Shown: one piece after another, positions 43,301-51,804 of the stretch
Layout of the letters: every line of letters starts with the position of its first letter
Position numbering within the stretch: position 1 is the stretch's first letter
Assembly: GCA_019044685.2 (NCBI GenBank)
Contig: JAGTXX020000011.1
Span: forward strand, 310,001 to 374,000
Reading direction: 5' to 3'
Source: Nannochloris sp. 'desiccata'
Lineage: Eukaryota > Chlorophyta > Trebouxiophyceae > Chlorellales > Chlorellaceae
Length of the DNA stretch: 64,000 nucleotides
Position numbers and translations under genes: made by a program
Notes under the pieces: generated by a model
Database searches by the model: none
Seen by the model: only the letters and a program-made list of their open reading frames with translations
What the model was told of the DNA's origin: nothing

Positions 43301-44781
43301 CGTGAAGCTTCGCGGGAGATGTGAGCTGCAGTAGATGCAGTTCCATTACGAGAAGAGCAGAAAATTAAAGCTGGTCTACCACGGTTGTACTCAGTGATAA
43401 CTGGCCAGATGTTGTCGGTGAGACGCCGATCAAAAAGAAAGTCATTAGAAGTTTTCTGGTAGCCTTTAACTGTTGTAGTAAGCTTGACAGGACGCATTTC
43501 ATCACCAAAGATTTTAATATTTTGGGGTGGAGCGCCAAGCCATTCTGCCAGGTCGCCTGCGTTGGGAACAGTGGCGCTGACTGCAATGAAACGGATTCTA
43601 GAAATGGGGTGCTGCAGAGGAAAGAAAGGAAATAGAGGAGAACAAGGATGAAGCGTATTGGTATTGATTAGAAATACTGTTATTTATTACATTGGAAATT
43701 TAATTATGTGCAACCTACTCCTGCCATCTCAGGCTTGCAAGCAACGAGCTTGATTCTAGAAACAACACCCGCTTCAAGACAGCTGCCCCGGCCTTCACTT
43801 AGCAAATGAACTTCATCTATTAGCACTAAAGCGATCTGCGGTAGGAGGATAGCAGTGTATGATTTAATATCAGTTTGGAAATAACATGTAATAACGTTGC
43901 CAACAACTTGCTTTAATCCTTGAAGAAAACCCAAACAACAATCTGACCTCATTGAAAAATCGCATTCCCCCTCTAGCTCTGTGGCGCCTAGTCATAGCAT
44001 CAAACTTTTCAGGAGTAGTGCAGATGATATCAGCTGAATCAATGCTAGCTAAATCTTCCTGGTCGGTATCACCTGCAGTGGTTGCGAAAGAAGAGAAGGA
44101 GATAAGGGAGGTCAGGGTTTTTCAACAGAAAGGGTGCCGACAACAAAATTGACTTTCCCCTTTACCTGTGACTTCTTTGATGCTTAGGCCGAGCGTTCTA
44201 CCGAACTTTTGTGTCCACTCAGCGGCTTTTTCTTGTACTAAAGCTTTCGCAGGAGCTAGGTATACAGCCTTAAGAGAGCCTGCAAAAATATAGGAAGTAT
44301 CAGCTCAGGTGCCAAAAAAAACAGAGAATAGGTGCTGATTTATTTCGATTGCTTGGTATTTATGCTTGCCTTGCTGGTGTTGAAGCTGTCCATTTGGAGA
44401 AATAGAGCGTGTAAGAAGACGAAGAATGCCTAGCTCCATTAAAACAGTTTTGCCTGCACCCGTTGGAGCCGCACAGACTACTGAATTATCATTGCTCATT
44501 AACAAGTCATAGCAGTCGCTCTGAATCGAGTTGAAATATCTGCAGAAAGGTATTGAATTTTTTACGTTGGAGAGAAGCCCAGTGGAGTGCAATAAAACTG
44601 GTTGAGCAGAACTGCCCGCAACCGAAGCTTACCTAAAATTGCCAGAATAGACAGGCTGCAAGCATCCTGGAAGATCAGCTACGCTCACTAAACCTGTATT
44701 TATGGCTCGTTCTGGCGCAGGTTGCCTTCGGTCCGGCGTAGCAGAGCCAAAAGGGTTGGTCTGTCTATTCTGCTGCCACAT
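40376..44781 (-). CDS. HFM1: Meiotic DNA helicase HFM1/MER3
   Basis: Seven exons (44633..44781, 44370..44539, 44166..44279, 43948..44072, 43719..43835, 41590..43611, 40376..41458) close in phase to 1,259 residues. The Ski2-like helicase core has Walker A APTGAGKT, DEVH box (IDEVHLL), SAT motif (AVSATVPN) and a motif VI-type QMIGRAGRPQFD. The winged-helix and Sec63 domains follow. A helix-hairpin-helix-like section GIGPVIAERLAASGI is present in the Sec63 region. A Pro/Ala-rich tail makes the last exon. MER3 unwinds recombination intermediates in meiosis I and promotes interfering crossovers. Intron 2 uses a GC donor (AAG/GCAAGC) and intron 4 a GTCAGA donor. The gene shares a 56-bp upstream region with the divergent SAP-domain gene at 44838. 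Confidence 0.94.
44280..44369 (-). other. GC-AG intron in HFM1
   Basis: The second intron starts GCAAGC after AAG and ends TTTTGCAG, 90 nt. No GT site nearby restores the phase, while the GC donor joins QQ to GSLKAVYLAP, the expected helicase motif Ia region. Confidence 0.75.
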
Positions 44782-44837
44782 CTTTCAATTCTGGCAAAGA
44801 CGGGGTTCGCTGAGCATTCGTGATCAAGTCATCTTAG
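44782..44837. promoter_or_regulatory. 56-bp bidirectional promoter region
   Basis: All that separates the ATG of HFM1 (-) from the ATG of the SAP-domain gene (+). Both core promoters must lie within this or inside the opposite gene's first exon, so the two genes are very likely co-regulated. No TATA box seen. Confidence 0.6.
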
Positions 44838-46971
44838 ATGTCGCAGAATGGTACGTATTGCATATATCTTACTAAATATCCTTCAGTTTAGTTTATTGTC
44901 TTATTTGCAAGCTTGTCAGTGCTGGTTTAAGAATTTCGAGGCAAAAGAGGCACACATTTTTCCTACATTTTGGCTATCTCTAGAACATTGTGCATTCGTA
45001 AAAATATATGTAAAAATCTTTGGCATGATTGGACTTGTCCTCAAGCCTGAAAAAGGCTTCAAAGCCTTGCAGCTGGTCCGCATCCATTGCCCTCTAATTT
45101 ATCATAGCAATTCAGAAAAAGAGAACAGCTTTGACGAGGAATCGGCCTGCATCTTCAAGGTCACTGAAGAAGATGTAGCTCTACGCAAATCTCTCGGTAA
45201 TTTGCAAGTACGTTGCCTTTCACTGACATGCTCTCGGCAAAGCTTGATCTCTAATTGTTGACCAGTCTCTAAAATTGTTTGCCGGCGCCCTGTGTAGGCT
45301 CTTTGCACTGGGGAGCATCCGTTTGTAGCCTGGCCAATCGGTCCAGCCCTCATTCAACTAGTATGCACCAAGGTAATTGTTATTTCTCTCTGTTGCAGTA
45401 TGGTTTCATCTTCACATTGCTAGAACTACCCTCTCTGTTCATTTTTGTCGCAGACCGTCGTTGCCAAACTGTTTAAGGCTATTTTTGCACAACAGCGCGT
45501 TCTAGGGGTACGCCTCGCCGACCTCAAATCCCACGTTATTCTTTCCCCAATGGATTCAGAGGAGCTGCTTCAAGCATGCTCTTTAGATATTTTGTCTTCT
45601 CTTCAAAAACATTCTTGCTGGTATCCCGTCCAAGCCGGCACGCTCCTCTTAGGCCTCGACCCAATGTCCACCGCAGATGGAAGGCCACAAATCACTTCAA
45701 TGCTTGACATAAAAATCGAGAATTCTGGCAATGATGCCATAGTTTTGCTTTTAAAGCCTTCTACTGTGCGTTTCCGCCACAGCACCGTCGCCGCATTCTC
45801 CAACCACTCCACCTTGTCTGACGCTTCAAAAGCTGCCGAGGGGAGCTTATGTCGTGTATTGCCTACGCTCACCCCTGCTATTATCCATAGACTGCGGATT
45901 GCTTCGGATAAAGAAGCGATGGAGATCGAATACGAGTGGTCTCGTGCCGGATTTTCCCTTCCTTTGGAGAATTCATCCGAGTCATCTTCTTCTGCTGCTG
46001 CTGCCGCTTTGTACAACATTGTCGATGTCCGCTTTGAAGAAGATGAAGATGCACCTACAACACCTTTTCCTGCATGTGCAGTTTTATCTTACTTGGGATT
46101 TGATCCGGTAGATATAAAGCTGAATAGCCCGGGGGTGCTTGGTGCTTTACACAGGCTGCAGGAAGATTTAAAAAATGGCGCCTACAAGCTGTTTGGTGGC
46201 GGCAGTGTGGGGAGTCGTACTAGCGGTCTGCTTATTAAAGAGATGCGTAGGTGGGATGATACGTACAGTATTTTTAATAATAAAGCTTCTTCTGACCCAG
46301 CCACCAAGAAGACACGCTTTCAATCTGCTGCAGATATGATGAAGGCAGCCCCTGCAACAGCAGGGGCGACGGTGGCACCTCCTTCAGCGTTTGAAAAACT
46401 AGGGGAGATGATCGATCTTTGCAGTCTTCAAGCGGGCCTTGATGGTGGAGATGTTTCTGGGCAAGGTACTAAGGCTGCATTTAAGAGACCTCATGCCCGT
46501 GCTGGGCCTGAACTGCGAGCCTACTTGGCAAGATTAGAAAAAGAAGAAGCGGCAGAAGCAGCAGCAGCGACTCTGAAAAGCCCTCAGAAGAAGACGGCCT
46601 TGCCTCCTTCCATGGCATTAGCTATTCAGACTGCTAAAGCGGCTCCACTCAAGAAAATACCGCTTTTAGGTGCAAAGAGAGCTCTGCCCACTGCAGCTGC
46701 CGCAACTGAGAAGAAAGTTGCAAAAGCTCCCAAGAAGGGTACCATCTCCACCGCTGCTGCTGCTGCTCCCAAGGCCCCTAAACCTCCTGCTGCAGAGATC
46801 GACGTCGTTTCACTTGATGTGCCTGGCTTGGTAGCTGCTGGCAAGCTTGCTACCTTGACTATTCCCCAGCTCAAAGCCTATTGCCGTAGTATCAAGCAGC
46901 CTGTGGGCGGCAAGAAAAGTGATTTGGAGACTCGAATAAAAACTCACCTTGGCATTTCAGTAGAGCAATAG
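44838..46971 (+). CDS. SAP-domain protein with a C18orf63-like (DUF4708-like) body
   Basis: Four exons, 44838..44850, 44984..45207, 45298..45372 and 45454..46971, close in phase to 609 residues. Exon 3 (25 codons, ALCTGEHPFVAWPIGPALIQ...) and the start of exon 4 (LRLADLKSH-like, PVQAGTLLLGLDP) give a globular region of about 300 residues. Its strand pattern, including KIENSGNDAIVLLLKPSTVRF, recalls the animal protein C18orf63 (DUF4708); this is a by-eye resemblance, not proof. A Lys/Ala/Pro-rich linker follows. The C-terminal 35 residues form a SAP domain (LATLTIPQLKAYCRSIKQPVGGKK), a DNA-binding helix-turn-helix. The start lies 56 bp from the start of the meiotic helicase HFM1 on the other strand, so a meiotic or recombination role is plausible. 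Function not known. Confidence 0.72.
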
Positions 46972-47311
46972 ACTTGACATCTAGATATCTAACGTGTAGT
47001 GGGTATTTTATTAGTTCGAAAAGAAGGAGAATTAGACGGGAAAACATACAATATAACATGGTAGACAGGAATGCAAGTGCAACTATAAACACAGAAAGGA
47101 AAATCGGGAGAGGGAAGGAACAAAAATAAGAAAAGAAAAATAGAGAAAAGTATAATAAAACGATCCCTTTACGATATCATCATTGCCGACGTTTTACACT
47201 ATTCAATCAATGAACAGTAAAACAAATATATACCAGACCAACTACCTTCCACTCTTTTCTTTCTTTCTTTCTTTCTTGAAGTGGTTATCAATCAATTATA
47301 ACGTCATAAAT
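46972..47311. other. Convergent 3' intergenic region, 340 bp, with a (TTTC)n tract
   Basis: Between the SAP-domain gene (+) and the PHT4-like gene (-). AT-rich, with a (TTTC)n microsatellite at about 47254-47277. No gene seen. Confidence 0.45.
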
Positions 47312-49021
47312 TTAATCCCAATCTTGCCGTTCACTGCTTCCCAGCATCGTATACACAATCAAACCAAACACTTGACAAATAGCAGTCGGATAGAACAGCG
47401 CCATCGCCCAAGAACCAGTCGCATCCAGCAAATAGCCTGCTGTGGTGACACCAAGCACCCCAGGTAAGGCACCTGCAGTGTTTGTTAAACCTAGCAATGC
47501 AGCAGCGTATTTGGGTGACAAGTCTTGATGGTTGCAATACAAGCCAGCCCTTGCCCAGGCGCCGAGTGCAAACGCCACCGACATGATGCCTACGATAAGG
47601 CCTGTAGGTCCTGTACCAGCGGTCGCGGGTGTGAGAACAGCTAACGCGCACATACACAAGGCAGGCCCAGCGAAGGCAATGCCTTGAGACATTTTGCGAA
47701 CAGTGGTGACGGACCAGCCTCTGCTGACGAGACCATCAGCTACCGGCCCAACAAAGGGGGTCATAATTGTCATTGCTATGTATGGGATTAAAGTTAAAAA
47801 TGAGCTTTTGCCAACGTTTAGACCCAAAGCCATGTCAAAGTAGGAAGGAAGCCATGCAAGGAGAGTGTAGTAGCCCCAGTTATAGCAAAAGTGAGCGACA
47901 ATAACAGCCCATACGGGGGGTGATCTTAAGAATTTACCCCAAGGGACGTGTACTGGGGCTTTTTTTACGCTAGGGGCCGGTTCATTTGATTGAGCAATCA
48001 TACGTTTAGGTAAATCTACATCTTGCTGCTCAGGCTTGCATAAAGGCCATGCTAAGCACCACAATAAACCAAGGACAGCAAAAAGATAAAATACACTCTC
48101 CCATCCAAAATAATAAATGAGAGGTCCACATAGCAGTAAACCCACTGCTGATCCGACATCTAATCCACCGAATACAGTGGTTACAGCTCTGGCACGTTCT
48201 CTTTCAGGAACTAATCTTGCCATCACGTTGGTAGCAGAGGATGGTGCCAATCCCTCACCGAGCCCAACAAAAACACGAGTTGCGCACAAGGCAACTAAAC
48301 TAAAATGCGCTGCAGGCGGTGCGATTAAAGTACCAATTGACCATAATGCGACACCTGCCATCAGCACACGAGCTCCTCCGATAGAAGTTGATATCCAGCC
48401 AGCCGGGATTTGGGTCAAAGAATAGCCCCAAAAGAAAGAAGAAGAGACCAAACCACGTTGTGTGGCTGACCATCCTAATTCCTTTGCCATGGGAATGACA
48501 GCTACAGACATGTTGACTTTATCCATATTGCAAAGTACAAAAGATAAAGCCATCATTCCCACGACTTGCCAACGATGAGGAGCGCCAAAGTCTTCTGTGC
48601 TGCTGCTCTCTGCTGGCACTGGTTCCGCTGCTGCTCCTGCTGCGGCTAATACTTCGGGAGTCTCAACTGGAGCAGCACTAATACTAGTTTTATTACCTGA
48701 TTTCCCAGCTTTACCTTCCCTGGCGTATGTTTCTGCTTCAAATTGCGATTCATCAAATGAACCCATCTCGTAGAGATTTGCTAAAGCTGTGTATATGGTG
48801 CTGCCTTGATCGTCACCAGTGAATGGGACATCAGGGACAATGCTTGACCAGCGTGGGACATTATTAGCAGAATTAGAAGCAGGGACAAGGCTTTGAAGTT
48901 GTTGTCTTCTATGTAACCGTGACGGCAGTGAGGACGAGCCGAGCCTAAGTGGAGTAGTAGCTGGGGAGGCTGGGGCAGGGACGTTAAACGCCCTGCGACC
49001 CATCCCCAATTTCATATCCAT
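47312..49021 (-). CDS. PHT4/SLC17-type anion (phosphate) transporter, probably plastid envelope
   Basis: Intronless, 569 residues. The first 150 residues are a Ser/Pro/Ala/Arg-rich presequence and linker. A twelve-helix major facilitator core follows, with HRWQVVGMMALSFVLCNMDKVNMSVAVIPM as first helix, SSFFWGYSLTQIPAGW as the second, and RVFVGLGEGLAPSS in the fourth. These are landmarks of the SLC17/PHT4 group (ANTR proteins), which move phosphate, ascorbate or organic anions across plastid and Golgi membranes. The long N-terminal extension with no hydrophobic signal favours the plastid inner envelope or thylakoid. A TATATAAA-like sequence on the minus strand near 49203-49210 could be the promoter. 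Family sure; substrate inferred. Confidence 0.91.
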   Translation of the reverse strand: MDMKLGMGRRAFNVPAPASPATTPLRLGSSSLPSRLHRRQQLQSLVPASNSANNVPRWSSIVPDVPFTGDDQGSTIYTALANLYEMGSFDESQFEAETYAREGKAGKSGNKTSISAAPVETPEVLAAAGAAAEPVPAESSSTEDFGAPHRWQVVGMMALSFVLCNMDKVNMSVAVIPMAKELGWSATQRGLVSSSFFWGYSLTQIPAGWISTSIGGARVLMAGVALWSIGTLIAPPAAHFSLVALCATRVFVGLGEGLAPSSATNVMARLVPERERARAVTTVFGGLDVGSAVGLLLCGPLIYYFGWESVFYLFAVLGLLWCLAWPLCKPEQQDVDLPKRMIAQSNEPAPSVKKAPVHVPWGKFLRSPPVWAVIVAHFCYNWGYYTLLAWLPSYFDMALGLNVGKSSFLTLIPYIAMTIMTPFVGPVADGLVSRGWSVTTVRKMSQGIAFAGPALCMCALAVLTPATAGTGPTGLIVGIMSVAFALGAWARAGLYCNHQDLSPKYAAALLGLTNTAGALPGVLGVTTAGYLLDATGSWAMALFYPTAICQVFGLIVYTMLGSSERQDWD

Positions 49022-49522
49022 ACTAGTGAGATCAAAAAGCTGTCTGCTTCTGCGAGATGAAGAAGGAGGACACCATCAGAAATTTATCATGCTAGGAAAT
49101 TTACCAGATTCCAAAAAATAGTCCACCATCGGCGCAATTTGCACATTAAATCAACGACACTTTACTATTTGTAATGAAACATATTATAATTCAACACTCG
49201 CCTTTATATATTGAAACAGTTGGATGAGGAATTAGATTTCAAATTTATATCCAAATGCGAGTTCTTTATATTGCCTTGGAGAATGTCGGTATGTAGAATT
49301 CAATGCAATCGATTGATGAGTTAATTGCAATTGAATGCATCGTGTTTGCAAAGTACATAAATCCTGAGCTCGGAACAAATGCTTCAGGGTCAAAAGCATT
49401 TCAAAAATTGAAACCCCCACATCTGAAAATTGAAATTTTCGTTCATTTGTTTTTGCAGAGTCTATAAGAACATCAGAGATATGTAACAACAAACATCGAT
49501 GCATCCAACCAGTACTTCATTA
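49022..49522. other. Intergenic region, 501 bp
   Basis: Upstream of the PHT4-like gene (-) and downstream of the NO66-like gene (-). A minus-strand frame at 49232-49504 has no protein character and is not annotated. Confidence 0.4.
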
Positions 49523-51605
49523 CTAGTACTTTTTCTTCTTTGACGGCGGAGCAGATGGAACCACCTTCAAAAGCCCTGCCTTGATCAATGCGATGGCCAC
49601 ATCCACTGAACTGACCGCTCCTCCCCCACTGCCACCTTCTTCATCATCGTTCTCAGGCTCAGCCACCGCACCAATTGCTACACCATCCTCCTCAACTGCA
49701 GTCAACAACCCAGCGAGAGTCTCTGCACAGCCATACGGAAACTCCACAACAGAAGGTATCTCCTCACCATCTCCAACGCCACAAGGACCACCAACTGTAG
49801 CATGCGCATCTCGTTGATTAGACAACGAGTGAACCACCAACGCCATCGGCTGCTCACCATCTGCATCAATCACGAGCCGTGCAGCTCCAGGGTGGATCAT
49901 TTGCACTCGAGTGGTGTCTCTAATTTTCAAAGAAGACCCACTCCCGTGCGCATTACCAATCCCAGCAGCTTTATTTTTATCTTTCTTAGAGAATACCTTG
50001 GGTGCTGGAGGCAATCGCTGCATTAGGAACTCGGTGTCAAACCAATCAGCCCCCCAATCGAAGTCTACAGACTCCATGATCCCTGCTAAGCATGCTTTGG
50101 CGTATTCAGTCACTGAAATTTTAGCAATCTCTCTTTCCATCATCGCCACCGATTGTCCCCCGCCACCACCTTCCTCGTCACCATCAACAGGCAATACCGC
50201 TGTTCCCAAAGCCATAGTCAACTCCCTAGGGACACTGGCACGTAGCTCTCTATGTTCCGCTGCAGCCAGAGTAATTGCCCTAGGTAACAATGCTTCAAAT
50301 AAGCTTTGCCAAGTTCGATCCCGAGCAGAGTTTGCCGATATAGTCAAGTGCAAAGAATGACTCTCTGGCAATGATTCTGCTTGATGTACCATCCCTCGGG
50401 GCAAGTATAACAAATCTCCAGGTTGCAGTACAACGTCCATAACGACTTCTCCAACTTCTTCTTGGGAAAAATCTCGAGAAGAGTACCGGGGTAAAATATT
50501 ACGAGGGTCGGTGGGAGCATGTAGTCTCCACCTTTTCGCTCCTTCAAGTTGCAAAATAAATGCATCAATATCATCAAAATGAGGGGCAAATCCTTGACAT
50601 CCTGCGGGAGTATAGTAGCTATTTGATCCCATAGGACTGCGCCAAAAGTCTTCCAATTTAGAGAGAACTCTCCACAGAGTGGCTGAAAAACGCTGTGGGT
50701 GCAGTAATCTCATGGAACAGCCTTTGTTAGCGACTCTACGCCAAATAACATCAGCATCAGCTACTTCAGCTTTGCTGTCTTTTTCTTTCTCACAGATACT
50801 ATCACCATCACCACCGCAATCACCACCGTTGGTAGAAGGATTCACAGTGGGCGGTGCTTTCTTCGAGTTGTAATTAAAATTTTCCCTGACTCCTTTTCTC
50901 GAGTAGTGAGTCACATCTACATTAAATTGATATTCTAAATTCTTCGTCCTAAGCAACAAGTCTATTTCTTCTCGACTTAACAGCCCCTTGTAGTAATCTC
51001 GGTTATTAGGGCGGGTAATTAACGCTGGTTGTTGCTCAAATACTGATTCGAAGAAAGTTGGGAGGTCGACCGGGGAAATGAGCCATTCCATAAGTTGCTC
51101 TGGATCTTCGATTGTTTCAAAATTATCAGTGATTTCGTTTGAACGGCGTGTGTCTTTGATGTGGAATGGTTCGGTGAATAGAGTAAGTTCTTCTTCCTCT
51201 TCATCAGAGTCTTCATCAGAGTCTTCAGACTCAGTTGGTTTCTTGCGCTTGCGCTGGGGCTGATCATCGTCATCTGCGTCCTCTTCTTCGCTGTCTTCTT
51301 CCTCGTCCCCCACGTCTTCGCTGTCTTCTTCCTCCTCCTCTTCCTCCTCCTCCTCCTCTTCCTCACTGTCATCGTCGGTCTGTAATCAGGCGGCGGTGAG
51401 GTGATTAAATTTTTGATTAAAAATAAGATGGCAATCGCTTAATGGCATAACGTTCATGAGTTCTTACGCTATGATGCACTCCCATCCTATCAGCTATAGC
51501 CTCTAATATTTTATAAGGTGGGCGTTCATCCCCATCATAAGTCTGCAAGTCGACCCCTGCATTTTCGGCAATAGCCTTAATAAGTCTCAACTCCTTCCCT
51601 CTCAT
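49523..51605 (-). CDS. JmjC ribosomal oxygenase, NO66/MINA53-like
   Basis: Exons 51468..51605 and 49523..51379 (88-nt intron, phase 0) give 664 residues. Exon 1 codes a short helical start (RLIKAIAENAGVDL). A long Glu/Asp stretch follows, with an RKRKK nuclear/nucleolar signal. The cupin JmjC domain has YTPAGCQGFAPHFDDIDAFILQLEGAKRW, giving His and Asp of the iron triad (about residue 311), and LYLPRGMVHQAES gives the second His (about 376). The winged-helix tail ends in SKKKKY. NO66 and MINA53 are nucleolar 2-oxoglutarate oxygenases that hydroxylate a histidine on ribosomal proteins uL2 or uL15. A Gly/Asn-rich insert with an acidic run interrupts the JmjC region (about 50770-50870). Family secure; NO66 favoured over MINA53 by the acidic N-terminus and tail. 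Confidence 0.9.
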
Positions 51606-51804
51606 CTTGTTATGACTTTTAATACTTTAAAGCTTTGGGTGGAGCTCTTCTATGGAATAATAATTATATTTTTGAACAACCTGAGGTTCGAAAAAAAAAA
51701 TGCGCCAATATTTTTGCATCTAGATGCCTGCATGATGGCAATGCGTCACGCTAGTAGTAGTATTCGCTATATTTAGTAATCAAGCAATGCAGTAGAGAGC
51801 AGCA

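Noticed and set aside
47254..47277. (TTTC)n tract as a functional element
   Set aside because: Simple microsatellite in a convergent 3' region.
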